Assembly: GCA_015179125.1 (NCBI GenBank)
Contig: WHVA01000569.1
Location: 1 to 64,000 of the forward strand
Reading direction: 5' to 3'
DNA from: Gautieria morchelliformis
Taxonomy: Eukaryota; Basidiomycota; Agaricomycetes; Gomphales; Gomphaceae
DNA length: 64,000 nucleotides
Made by a program: the position numbers and the translations under genes. Positions 44,708 to 55,147 of the stretch are shown here, one piece after another (position 1 is the stretch's first letter; each line of letters begins with the position of its first letter). The notes beneath the pieces were generated by a model. The model searched no databases. It was not told the origin of the DNA and saw nothing but the letters and a program-made list of their open reading frames with translations.

Positions 44708-44719
44708 CCCTCCCCCTCT
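44708..44719 (-). promoter_or_regulatory. Polypurine tract of gypsy B1
   Basis: Minus strand AGAGGGGGAGGG directly abuts the TGTAAATAACC start of the 3' LTR. This is the plus-strand DNA primer site in reverse transcription. It lies 24 bp after the stop of ORF X. Confidence 0.8.
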
Positions 44720-44743
44720 ATAGACAACTATAGGGGTCAACTA

Positions 44744-46725
44744 CTACTCATAGAGGTCATCCATGAGGGAGTCCTCTAGAGTGGCCGATACGATGATGTC
44801 GTCGTCGTACGGGGCCGGTGGAGCACGTGACTCCTCCGGGGGCACCTCCACGTCATCGGTGGTGATTGGGTGAGGCTGGTCGGCCTCACCACTAGCAGTG
44901 GTATCCGCTTGGGTGATGAGGCCAGTGTCCTCGTGGAGCATGGCCTCAACGGCCGGGTCCTCAGTCTGAGGAGGGGGCCGGAAGTGCGCCAGCTCTTGGT
45001 CGAGCTGAGCATGAGTGAGGGGTCGCGGCACCACGGCCCTCACATGGCTGGTCTCGATGACCTTTTGTTGGCCCTCGCGGGCGGCGGCACTGAATGCTGT
45101 GCCGGTGAGGCTGTGTTGAACATAATGTTCAATGCGTGCCACTCACTCACGAGTGACCCCCGCGTAGTGGGCCAACCATCTCGCGATCTCGGCGAGGGGG
45201 ATGTCGGGGCCGGCTCGGCCCTCCACAGGGAATGGGCCCGTCATTGAGAGCCGCAGGGTGGTGCTCTGAGGCGTCAGCGCTTCCCTGGCGTCGACGAGGC
45301 TCGACCATTGGTCTGTCAAGCCGAATAGGTCGAGTAGCCTCGCCCTGAGAGGTGATGCGACCCCTTTGACCCGGGGCACAAGGGCCTTCAACCACATCCA
45401 GATGTCCATGTCGTCTAGGTTGAAGGTGCCATCCGCGTTGTCACGGATGGCGGATGGGATTCCTTCAGGGTTGTGTATCCAACCCTGAAGGATGGCTGCG
45501 ATATCGTGCGGGGTACCGCCCGCTATCACGAGACAATCCCTTTTGGGATTGCGAGCGTGTTGTTCGCACTCGATGCGTTTGAATACGCCGATCATCTCGC
45601 GTGTACGCCCGAGCTGCGGCATTTCTTCCTGCGCAATGAGTTCGACGAAGCGTGGGTCGTCGAGCGGGCAGATGTCGTACCATTGAGTATGACGCTGTTG
45701 GGCCTTTCCTACCGGCCGTGGTAGGAGGCCCGTCTTGGAGATCGGTGGATCTCCGAGTGGGATGAGCGTCCCCTCCCCCGGGTAGGGAGGGTGAACTGTC
45801 CCCGCCGGTGGAGGCAGGGCCACGCCAGGCCCGATGTACTGGGCCTCGATCTGTGCTACCCACCGCTGAAGGGCAGGGTCGTTGACAGTGTGCGACAATG
45901 ACGCCGCTAGGTAAGGGCTAATCGCGCTTTCCCTCGCAATGGCTAGCCCATTGACGGTGTTGGGGGAGCCGCGCAATTTCATGTGTTTTTTTCTTTGGCT
46001 ACTCTGCCAGCCGCTGTGCCCTTTCCGGGTCGTACGTCTTCCAGATGGACAAGTCTGACTCCCATCCATCTGGGATGCCGTATGCAGAGTCAGAAGGCGC
46101 GCTATGCCCTTCCGTCATTGTCGTTGTCAGGGTCAGCACTGAAAATTGGGACACTAGTCCCAATGTTGCGCGTGCCGGCAGAGGCATCATCGCGCGAAGT
46201 GATGATGGCCCGGCCACTGGGTCCGTGGCCAGGTCATGTCGCGGCCTTTTTGAGGCAATGTGGGCCAGGGTAACCTGGAGCTGGGCTGCGCTCAGCTGTT
46301 GCTCCACTTCCTTGATCCTGGTGCGCTCAGTTGCGAGCGCATCGTCGCAGTCTTCGACCACACATTCCAACTCCTTGACCTCTTTTTTTAAGGTCGTGGA
46401 TGTCCCGGAGGGGCTCTTCTCGCGCGTCACGCGCGATGCCCCTTGGGAGCCATCCCCAGGCTGCATCGACGGCGTCGCCAATGTCTTTGTCCAGCAATTT
46501 GACCTTGCGGGTGCCTGTCACGGCCCTTAGGTACGCGGCGTAATCCGTGCACGTTGTGCAATCGTCCGGGTGGACGATGGCGAGGGCGTCCTCCCATCCC
46601 ACGATCCTCCAGTGCTCCTGGTCTATTGGAGCACGGAGAATGTCTGCGGCCCCCTGTCTCAGGGCCGTTGTTCGCATTGTGGACATTGACGGATCAACGT
46701 CCATCCCATCTTTAGGGAGCATCAT
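44744..46725 (-). pseudogene. ORF X of gypsy B1, large unknown protein between pol and the 3' LTR
   Basis: Three pieces form one protein of about 660 codons. From 46725 come MMLPKDGMDVDPSMSTMRTT and WEDALAIVHPDDCTTCTDYA. A one-base shift in an A-run (about 46385) leads into a coiled coil (LKKEVKELECVVEDCDDALA ... VEQQLSAAQLQ) and GWESDLSIWKTYDPERAQRL. A TAG and a second one-base shift lie near 46000, where the copy at 715-735 reads PKKKRKK. The main domain then runs 45970-45146 (YDICPLDDPRFVELIAQEEM, IAAILQGWIHNPEGIPSAIR, DMDIWMWLKALVPRVKGVAS). A TGA at 45143 may be a decayed CGA; an acidic tail (DDDIIVSATLEDSLMDDLYE) follows. Position matches env in retroviruses, but no signal peptide or membrane segment is present; coiled coil and basic motif suggest a nuclear or structural protein. 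Function unknown. Confidence 0.7.
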
Positions 46726-46875
46726 CTTCGTGGGGATGATGGTGGTTAGCTTCCAAGAAGCGATGCACCCTCAGAAAGATCCCAGGTGAAAATTTAACTG
46801 CGCCGCAGCCAGCGCGTCACGTGGTCTGCACGTGACAGGCGCATCTAGCGGCGTCTGGGGAGGTCGCGTGGCTTG

Positions 46876-47373
46876 TGTAGTAGACAGGAATTATAGGCAG
46901 TAGGTATGGACTTGTTGCTCAAAAGAATAGACTAGAAATTAATTCACTCTCTCAGTGAATTTAGTTGTCACTCTAAATATATTATACACTACCTAGAAAT
47001 TAATTCACTACAGAGGATTTCTAGGTCAATAAATCGAAGGAACACTAGACTAATTTACTTGCCTCTCTCAGTGAATTTAGTTGTCACTGAGAGAGGGGGA
47101 AATCTGTCTCACTGTGCATGTACTACTACCCGGCCCTTTAGCGCCCAAGAGCTCGCGCGTCAAAGTCATTTCAGACTCCGCTGGGTGCAGCCACCTATGA
47201 AAGTAGAAATAACAAAATGAAATGGAGAGGTAGGGAGTGACTGTAAAATTTCGAAAATAAACAGAGAAATGAATGCATGGTACAAGAACAATATGAGAAG
47301 AAATTGAAACACCATACAGTAAATTGAATATATTATGCTTGATTTTGGTGCAGGAGCATAAATGCACCCAACA
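46876..47373 (-). mobile_element. Solo LTR of the Copia family, 498 bp, target duplication GCTTG
   Basis: Matches the LTRs of the intact Copia element (54637-59895) in reverse orientation, with scattered substitutions. It ends TGTAGTAGACAGG and GCACCCAACA. GCTTG is present on both sides (46871-46875 and 47374-47378). It lies between the pol C-terminus and ORF X of B1. It arose by LTR-LTR recombination and is older than the intact element. Confidence 0.93.
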
Positions 47374-47885
47374 GCTTGCCCACCCCCGAAGCTCTAGATA
47401 GCTATCTAGGGCTTCAGGGTCCTTGCAGGACGACATGGGTTCCCATGTCACGTCGCCTAGGGTCCAAAGGACCTGGAACTCCAGGTCCATCGAGTATCCA
47501 TCGATGTGCGATAATCTCGTCGACAAGCCACTCCTCGTCGTTATTTGCTCCGAAGTCATAAAATGACTTGGCCTCACGACGAGGGAACAATTCGTCGTTG
47601 TTAGCCTCGTATCGCCGTACGAGGCTTGAATGGAAGACCGGTGAAATGCGACGGCTTTTCAGCTCGTCGGGAAGATCAAGGGTCACCGTCGAGGCGTCGT
47701 TGTGAGCCTCGACGATGCGGTACGGTCCGATGTACCGTGGGACTAGTTTTCTAGTCAGGACCTTGGCCGTAGACTGCACCGACGCCGGCTTTTGATCCGT
47801 CAGTGATCACTCAGATCGGCTCTGGGCACCTTGCATCTACTGGACACAGGATCCGGGCCTTACAGGCCAACGCCTTAATGCTTTG
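47374..47885 (-). pseudogene. Gypsy B1 pol C-terminus: RNase H stub fused to GPY/chromodomain-like end
   Basis: After RT the frame reads IKALACKARILCPVDARCPE, a stop (W codon in B2), then SKAGVGAVYGQGPD. At about 47755 this runs straight into RKLVPRYIGPYRIVEAHNDA, VTLDLPDELKSRRISPVFHS and EWLVDEIIAHRW. In a second frame DLEFQVLWTLGDVTWEPMSS follows, a chromodomain-like ending. The catalytic rest of RNase H and the whole integrase are deleted. The joint lies in a GACTxGAAAAC-like stretch common to both sides, consistent with microhomology. Confidence 0.75.
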
Positions 47886-48918
47886 CTAGCATTTGTCTAG
47901 TAGTGGCGTCCATTCGAATGGACGGTTATTACATGCACAGCCCGATAGTGGGGTGGTATATGCGCTAACATCTGGCATGTAGTGTGCCAGATACTGTACC
48001 AGCCCGAGGAAACGCTGGACGTCGTTGAACGTCCGTGGCCTGCGTGAGTCGCGGATGCGTTGCATCTTGTCCTCGTCGGCATGTACCCCTTGGCCATCAA
48101 TGATATGGCCGAGAAACTCCATTCGGATGGAATAGAGGTCCACCTTTTTCTTGCTCAGAAAAAGGTGATTCCTCCTCAGTCTGTCAAAGACGATGTAGAG
48201 GTGCTCTTCATGCTCTTGTATTGAGAGCGAGAATATGAAGATGCCATCCATGTATACATGGACGAAGCGACCTATGCAGTCGCGGAAAATGGCTGTCATC
48301 AGCCGTTGGAATGTTGATGGGGCGTTACAGTCCCCCATCTGTATCACCTGGCTCCTGAAGGTGCCAAGGATCGTGGCAAAGGCAGTCTTTGCTACGTGAT
48401 CCGGATGGATCCGGATCTGCTCGTATGCTTCTGACATATCGAGTTTTGTTCGATATCGACAGCGAGCCATGTCGCTGTGAATGATATCTTGATATGGGAA
48501 GGGCGTGACGTCCTTCACCATGTTTTCGTTCTGCTGGCGCAGATTGAAGACGGTTCTCAATGTACCATTCTTCTTCGGCACACACAGCATGGGCACTGCC
48601 TGCTGCGCGACTGCCAGAATCCACCACTTTGCAGTGGTGTATCGTTCTATCTTAGCCGACAGTTCCTCTCGGAAGTGTTTGGGGCATTTCGGTGGTCGAT
48701 ACCGCATGTGCTTGTTGGGAGTTCTAATGGAATTCCACTGACTAAGTCAGTGATTCGTTCCATCCATTCCTTGCGGAGGCGAGGAAGGTCATCATCCGTG
48801 AGGATGATGGTGGTGGTTGGCTTAGAAGCCATTAGGCGCTGTTGGCGTCTATTAGGTCCCGCAGCGGCAGGCCCACTTTCCTCTTTCCCATCGCTTTCAC
48901 CGTTAGGTGAGAGTGCCT
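47886..48918 (-). pseudogene. Gypsy B1 reverse transcriptase with altered active site
   Basis: Motifs in order: VPMLCVPKKNGTLRTVFNLR, YRTKLDMSEAYEQIRIHPD, QMGDCNAPSTFQRLMTAIF and GRFVHVYMDGIFIFSLSIQE, then the thumb and connection (MEFLGHIIDGQGVHADEDKM, FNDVQRFLGLVQYLAHYMPD). The catalytic YMDD box reads YMDG (near 48250). The related copy at 60120-60150 keeps YMDD, so the second aspartate was lost by GAC to GGC. The frame upstream to 48918 joins RT to the protease. The enzyme would be inactive. Confidence 0.85.
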
Positions 48919-48978
48919 CTCCCTACAGCTGTAGGGTGAGTTTGAGGACGAGTCGTCTCGCGACTCGTCCTCCTGGCT

Positions 48979-49431
48979 TCAATGAGCCAGGTTAGGCTTC
49001 GGTGCCTGGGTGATCCTGCTCACCTGTGGCCCTTTGTCCTCATTCATTGATCCATCATCGTCGAATGAGACCTTGCCGGTGGGGATCACTTCATTCCCCT
49101 TGCGGATCGTCCCTGGGCTCGAGAAGTCCAGGGTTATGCCGAATCTCCTTAGGAACGGTGTCCCTAAGATCGCGTCGTAATATTCGTCGTAAGTCTCACG
49201 ACCAAACTTGATGGTTGTGTTTGTTCCATAGTTGATCATGGAATGCCTGCCTATGCAGGCTAGCTGCAGCGCGATTGGTTGCTCCAGGGAGAATGTCTTC
49301 ATCCCTGTAGCTCGCGTGAATTCGGGGGATAGCAGTACCCCTTCGCTGCCGCTATCTAGCAGGCAGTGGGCTTTTATGCTGTTTATTTCCCAGTACCCAG
49401 ATAGGGTACGGTTCTCACTGCGCGGGCACAT
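48979..49431 (-). pseudogene. Gypsy B1 aspartic protease
   Basis: Retropepsin-like: INSIKAHCLLDSGSEGVLLS holds the DSG active site. It is followed by IALQLACIGRHSMINYGTNT, IKFGRETYDEYYDAILGTPF (the ILG motif) and LRRFGITLDFSSPGTI. In the element it would release gag and pol proteins from the polyprotein. The domain is whole, but neighbouring parts of the element are broken. Confidence 0.8.
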
Positions 49432-49452
49432 TGGCCGCGTCCTGTGTTTGCT

Positions 49453-51044
49453 TCAGTGGTGATACACCGGCTCGGCCGCCTTGTCTGGCGTGACCGACGT
49501 GCGTGCCGCCATGACCTTCGTGGCGGTTTCGTCCTCCAGCACGAATCTGATTGCGCTGGACCTGTAGGTGGTGTCTTCCACCTCTTCGTCCCATTCATAG
49601 TATTGGGACGGCTCTGGGTCCCACTCTTCAGTGGGCGCATCTCTGTTGTCCGGAGTGTCGTTGGGTTGGGGATCACCCTCCCCCTCTTCATCAATCTGTT
49701 GAAGAGAATTTTGACCGAGATCGGTCTCCGGATCCTCGGCCTCATCGTCGTGCCTCACGGCTGCTGTCCTTATACCGGACCTAAGCCGGGGGCACTCTGC
49801 CTTCTTGTGGCCAGGTTGGCCGCATTCAAAGCACGTGGCGTTGCTTTGGCTGCCGCTGGGCCTATCGTTAGGCCGGCCCAACGTTTTCGTTGGTGGGGCA
49901 GGTCGTGGGGACGACCCTGACACTTGAGGCTGTTTAGCTTCAGGCGGGCATCCAGCTTGTGCTGGGTGTCAGGGCGGTATCCGTTGTCCTGTTCCTGTTC
50001 CGCTTCTTGCGAACAGGCTGGGCCTGGTCAGGCCCGTTTGTGTCAACGGCTTGCTCCCTGTGAGCCGGGCAGCGCTTGCCGTTGCTGCTGCACTTTCTGC
50101 GCGGCGCATCCCCATGTTGTATCGGGATGCCTCCTCGATCATCCGGGCCGTCTCAAAGAGTTGCTCTATTGAGCTGCTCTCGGCATTATAGCCCTTTTTG
50201 AGGACCACGTTGTGCAGCATTTCGCGCAGCGCTGATACGAACCATCTCTGGAACGTGTAATCATCTGGCGGCTGTATCGTACGCGCCGCGTATTTCGTGA
50301 GCTCGTTCTCTCCTGAACGGTTTTCATGCCCTGCATGACCACATCGAATTTATTCAATGCGTGATGGTACGTCAGTGTGTGCAGGAACCTTTTTTGAAGG
50401 CCTTGCATCACAGTTTCCAGTGTCCAGCTGCGGACCTGGCAATCAAAGCATTCTACGTTTCGAAGGAACCACTCCTGGGCTTCGCCGGTGAGGCGAGTGC
50501 CCACGTAGCCGACCTGCATGTCTATGCTGGTTGGCCCTATGAGGCAATCCATTTTCAGCCATCGTAGGATGGCTTCCACGAAGATCTCAAACTCTTCGAG
50601 GTCAGATCCCCTGGCATATGGCTCGGGGTCAGCCAATTTCACGCTGGATTTCGCCAGCACAGACTTCTCTGTGTCTGTGTCCGTGGCGTCTGCTAAGGCC
50701 ATGTGGATCATCTGTGTGATCCCGTCGTACGGCTCCATTGGTACGATGTCGGCCTGGTCAGGGATTCCCTGGCCTTCCGTTGGGGCCATGGATCGCTCGC
50801 GCGGCTGTGACGCCGCGCAGGGCAGGCTGTTGTATGCCCTGACGGGACCCGGGCCCGGATCGGGCTCAGGATTGGGAGCATTTTGTGCTCTCGGTTCCGG
50901 GGGCGTTTTGTGCCTGGTGTCCCTGGTCAGTCCTGCGTTGCAGATCCGCAGCCTGCTGTTGTAGGCTGCACGCGCGTGCTGTGCGTCCTGTACGGCTTGC
51001 ATGACCTGCTCGTTGGGCAGCTGAGCGGTGAGGCTGTGGACCAC
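49453..51044 (-). pseudogene. Gypsy B1 gag with zinc knuckle
   Basis: From 51044: a basic and proline-rich lead, DPEPYARGSDLEEFEIFVEA, LRWLKMDCLIGPTSIDMQVG and LTGEAQEWFLRNVECFDCQV (the retrotransposon gag core). After a frameshift near 50290 it reads MLHNVVLKKGYNAESSSIEQ, and after another near 49970 it carries a CCHC knuckle (CFECGQPGHKKAECP) and an acidic stretch, ending at 49453. Gag proteins form the particle around element RNA. Confidence 0.75.
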
Positions 51045-51295
51045 TGTCTCTTCAGCATTCTTCGCTAGTAGCTCGAGTGCCCGTGTGTGGCGGTGCGTGG
51101 CTGCAGCTTCTTTACCCTGCCAGTGTGCGACTTCGAGCTCTAAGCTCTCAGTCGTCGTTTCAGAGTCAGGCTCTGAGGCGACCTGATCCCTAACAATCTG
51201 TTGGATCGTTTTACGGCTGTCCGTTGGGGTGGCCGGTTGCTCTTGAGGTTCATTCCGGAACCTTAGGTCCTGTTCGACCGGGATGGCTGGCAGTG

Positions 51296-52104
51296 CTATT
51301 CGCTGCTTGTCCCGCTCCTTTGGTGCGGGTCTTCCACGTCGCGACTGCGTTCGTTGGCTGCAGACTGTCGCGACTTCGGGTGAGTTGCATCGCGTTCCCC
51401 GTGTGGGCGGAGGGCTTTCTGGACGTCCTCCAGCGTGGCTGCATCTTGCAGCCTGACCTCCTCTGCCTGGTGGAGTTCCTTGCCCATTGCCATTAGGGCG
51501 GCGGCGGCGTTGTCAAGTTGCGATGCCAGCTGATCGTGCTTGTGGCGCGTCAGCGAACTTCGGTGCAGCGCAGCCTGCACCTGCTTGTTCAGGGCCTCTG
51601 CCATCTCGTGGTCGATGGCGTGAGCTCTCGAGCTCTTGCGACTGGAGCTTGAGTATTCCGAGCCCTGACCATTGTCTGGGGCTCGTTTTTTTTGCCGTTG
51701 TCCCCCTTCAGGGACGATCGTCGTCGCTCTACTTCGTGAGCGCCGGTTTGAGTCATGGCTTTGTGCCCACCTCGACATTGTTGCTCTACCATCTGACGAC
51801 GGCGAGACTTCTCTGCCCTTTCCTTTGTCTCTGGGCAGAGAGGAATGGGGGGCGGCACCGGCTTGTTGCCCGGCGTCGTCTCTTCCTCAGCCATGCTCGA
51901 CGAGACGTGGTCGGGGTTTTCCTCGTCCTCTACTGAGGGGACGAGGGCGGTGAGATCTACGATCTCTCCGTCTTCTATCATCCTGGACTCTTGGCCCAGG
52001 GTAACATCAGCCGTCATGTCTCTGGGCTGCGCCTGGGGCGTGGACCTCAAGCTTGTCACTCGTGTCCGTCTTCGACTGGGTGGAATCATCATGCTCGCAG
52101 CCAA
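51296..52104 (-). pseudogene. Gypsy B1 leader frames (N-terminal gag extension)
   Basis: Two overlapping frames, 52104-51589 (MAASMMIPPSRRRTRVTSLR, QESRMIEDGEIVDLTALVPS) and 51778-51296 (RSSRKSSRAHAIDHEMAEAL, with a Gln/Glu helix), look like one low-complexity protein broken by a frameshift. They lie between the 5' LTR and the gag core. Charged and disordered composition only; no domain recognised. Confidence 0.5.
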
Positions 52105-52230
52105 CAGTAGAAGGTCTACTGGAGGGTCTCAACGATGTTTAGTCGTCGACGCAGCGATCTTTTTCAAGATTGCTTCGAATCCACTATCGGTTGGTCGCGT
52201 GGCGATCAACCACAGGATAGTTCAAAAAGG

Positions 52231-52445
52231 TGTAAAGGATGTCGATCTTAAGACCTTGTATCACAAGGGCACTACAGAACTTGACCAATGAGTGGTATTC
52301 TGAATGCTACGTAGCGACAGGTAAGAGTAAGATGCGATGGGAACTGCTGGCCGGTTCCCACGCATAAACTATACAGTGGGTCCCTAAGGGGCCCACTGGG
52401 ATTATGTAATAACTATTGTACATGTAGATACATGGGTTATTTACA
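52231..52445 (-). repeat. 5' LTR of gypsy B1 (215 bp)
   Basis: Same sequence as 44493-44707 with a few substitutions. It abuts the broken integrase of B2 at 52446. No clear tRNA primer site follows the LTR; the element-strand bases after it are CCTTTTTGAACTATCC. Confidence 0.9.
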
Positions 52446-53172
52446 TAGTCCCCATGAGTCGCTGTAATTCACGCCAAAAGATCAACGTGAATTTCGAGTC
52501 TCTATCCAAGACGATGGAGTCGGGAACTCCGTGGAGTCGAACGATCTCCTTCAGAAACACCCAGGCTACTCCCTTGGCTGACACACTCGTCGTGGTTGGT
52601 ACGAGGTCTATGAGCGATGTTAGTCGGTCGATGACTACCATCAGGTAGTCACATTCGTTGGATTTGGGCAGGGGCCCCATGAAGTCGATGCCAAACGACT
52701 GCCAAAGCCTATCCGGAATGGGTAGGCTGTGTAGTAGGCCTTTGGGCCATTGTGGCCCGGTTTTCGTCACCTGACACTTCGTGCACGATGTGCAGAACGA
52801 CTCTATGTCTGGCCTCATGCCCGGCCACCAATATGATCTTCGAATGTAGTTCGAAGTCTTCAGATGGCCGTAGTGACCAACTATCTGATGTGCCCGATTG
52901 ATGATGATTTTGATCTGCCTCCTTCCCCCTTGAAGGACAGAGCAGGGGACGGCAATGACGTCTCTTTTGAGCTGGTTTTTAGTCCAGATCAGCCTGTCCC
53001 GGATTCCGAATCTCGGGTGCACGTCCGGGTGCGCCATGATCTTTGTGAACATGGCATCCCTGCGGTACGCGTCTCGTAAGACCTTAGACAGGTCTACGCC
53101 TTGCTCAACGATCCGGTGCAGGGGCGCGCCGTCATTTCCTGCGGCGATGACTCTGACGTCATCGTGTGACAC
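52446..53172 (-). pseudogene. Gypsy B2 integrase, truncated
   Basis: The H2C2 finger (HQIVGH ... WWPGM ... CTSCTKC) is followed by the catalytic core with two of its three acidic residues (FGIDFMGPLPKSNECDYLMV and VLDRDSKFTLIFWRELQRLM). The frame is cut at GT..., where the B1 LTR begins, so the third acidic residue and C-terminus are missing. Frame is lost between this part and RNase H near 53190. Confidence 0.85.
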
Positions 53173-53200
53173 GGCGACGTTCGCGGGCTTTGGTGAGCCC

Positions 53201-54145
53201 TCATTTAATGCGGGTGGATTCCGTTATTCTCACCTCTGTCCTCTCTGCAAGGCGTTTAGAACATCTTGTCGCCGCTGTTCGCAGCTCGATATACCGGTTG
53301 GTGGGCAATAACTCACCGTCCTGGTCTAAACGCGCATCTGTGTTCACGAAGACGTGGTCCGGGTGATTGTCATCACTCATGTCGTTCTCGTAGTAGCGCG
53401 ACAGGCAGTCCGCTACCTTGTTCTCTACACCGTCAACATCAACGGTGTTGAAGTTGAACCGGGAGAGAAACTCCCACCATCTGACCTGGCGGTCAGATAG
53501 GCTCTTCTGGGTCTCGAAGTACTCGAGCCCTTTGTGGTCTGTGACGAGGGTGAACCTTCGCCCCAGCAATTTGTCCTCCCATTTCATGAGAGCCTCGAGC
53601 ACTGCGATCGTCTCGTGCTCGTGAGTCTGATAGTGTTGCTGAGCAACGCTGAACTTCTTTGACAAGAAGCCGGCAGGCCAACAGGTTTTCAAGTCGGGAC
53701 CTTGGCCGTAGACCGCACCGACGCCGGCTTTTGACCTGTCGGTGATCACCCAGATCGGCCCTGGGCACCTTGCGTCTACTGGACGCAGGATCCGGGCCTT
53801 GCAGGCCAACGCCTTAATGCTTTGCCAGCATTTGTCTAGTAGTGGAGTCCATTCGAATGGACGGTTATTACACACACAGCCCGATAGCGGGGTGGTATAT
53901 GCGCTAACATCTGGCATGTAGTGTGCCAGATACTGTACCAGCCCGAGGAAACGCTGCACGTCGTTGAACGTCCGTGGCCTATGCCACTCGCGGATGCATT
54001 GCATCTTATCCTCGTCAGCATGTACCCCTCGGCCATCAATGATATGGCCGAGACATTCCATTCGGATGGAATACAGGTCCACCTTTTTCTTGCTCAGAAA
54101 AAGGTGATTTTTCCTCAGTCTGTCAAAGACGATGTAGAGGCGCTC
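53201..54145 (-). pseudogene. Gypsy B2 RT end, connection and RNase H
   Basis: Reads MDLYSIRMECLGHIIDGRGV, FNDVQRFLGLVQYLAHYMPD, then RNase H (ITDRSKAGVGAVYGQGPD, HEHETIAVLEALMKWEDKLL, LVTDHKGLEYFETQKSLSDR) and a tether (VDVDGVENKVADCLSRYYEN). This supplies the region that is deleted in B1. The upstream half of RT continues at 60090, on the far side of the nested LTR/Copia insertion. Confidence 0.85.
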
Positions 54146-54636
54146 TGTTACGACCGTTCATTTCCGACTTCCGACCTTCAGTTCCGCAACACATTCCGCC
54201 CCTCCGATATTTCTGACATTCCGCCCCTCCGATATTTCTGACATTCCGCCCATTGGTCTATTCCCTTGTTCTTTCGACTCTATTACTTGGACCCACCGGA
54301 CCCGCTTCATCGTTCATCAAGACCATATATCTGGTCACCCTTGTAGTTCGTTGTCAGACATGTTTTCCCGACCCCTTGTTCTTTGCCATTGTTTTCCCTT
54401 ACCCTGAACCCCCCTTGTAGTCCCATTGTTTCCCGATTAGTTAGTTCCCACGCATTGTCTACTCGACTTCCGCTTCCCCTGGAATTTGCTTAGTACTACC
54501 CCATTACCTGTTGTCTCAGCTCTTTGTATAAAAGCCTGTCATGTATGTCTGTTATTCTGCAATCAGATAATCACCTTCGATACTTGATTTCCTTCGCTCC
54601 ATCTCCTGTTCTTAGCACAGTGAGTCTAGCAAGACC

Positions 54637-55134
54637 TGTTGGGTGCATTTATGCTCCTGCACCAAAATCAAGCATAATATATCCAATTTGTTGTGTGGCC
54701 TTCCAAGTTCTTCTCACATTGTTCTTGTATTATGCATCCATTTCTCTGGTTATTTTCGAAATTTTCCACTCATTCCTTATCTCTCTATTTCATCTTGTTA
54801 TTCCTACTTTCACAGGCGGCTGCACCCAGCGGAGTCTGAAATGACTTCGACGCGCGAGCTCTTGGGCGCTAAAGGGCCGGGTAGTAGTACATGCGCAGTG
54901 GAACACATTTCCCCCTCTCTCAGTGACCACTAAATTCACTGAGAGAGGCAAGTAAATTAGTCTAGTAGTCTTTGCATTTATTGACCTAGAAATGCTCTGT
55001 AGTGAATTGATTTCTAGGTAGTGTATAATATATTTATAGTGACCACTAAATTCACTGAGAGAGTGAATTGATTTCTAGTCTATTCTTTTGAATAACAAGC
55101 CCATACCTACTGCCTATAATTCCTGTCCTCTACA
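54637..55134 (+). repeat. Copia 5' LTR (498 bp)
   Basis: TGTTGGGTGCATTTATGC ... TTCCTGTCCTCTACA. It contains an inverted CTCTCTCAGTGACCACTAAA / TTCACTGAGAGAG pair (about 54915-54950, again at 55040-55065) and TATAATATATTTATAG near 55025 as a candidate promoter. Confidence 0.96.
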
Positions 55135-55147
55135 GGGTTATGGGCCC
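55135..55147 (+). promoter_or_regulatory. Copia primer-binding site, complementary to initiator tRNA-Met anticodon arm
   Basis: GGGTTATGGGCCC directly follows the LTR. It is the complement of the initiator tRNA-Met anticodon stem-loop (GGGCCCAUAACCC), the half-tRNA primer known for Drosophila copia and yeast Ty5. The start codon ATG (55140-55142) lies inside it. Confidence 0.8.

Larger units (their letters stand above)
44493..52445 (-). mobile_element. Ty3/gypsy element B1 with two 215-bp LTRs and a third ORF
   Basis: The two LTRs (44493-44707 and 52231-52445) have equal length and near-identical sequence. On the element's strand they begin TGTAAATAACCC and end CATCCTTTACA. Between them, on the minus strand, lie two leader/gag-N frames, gag, zinc-knuckle gag end, protease, RT, a truncated RNase H joined to a chromodomain-type C-terminus, a solo Copia LTR, ORF X, and a polypurine tract next to the 3' LTR. 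RNase H and integrase are deleted, and several stops and frameshifts exist, so the copy is dead. The outer flanks (ATAAT and TAGTC) do not form a target duplication, which suggests an exchange between elements at one end. Confidence 0.8.
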
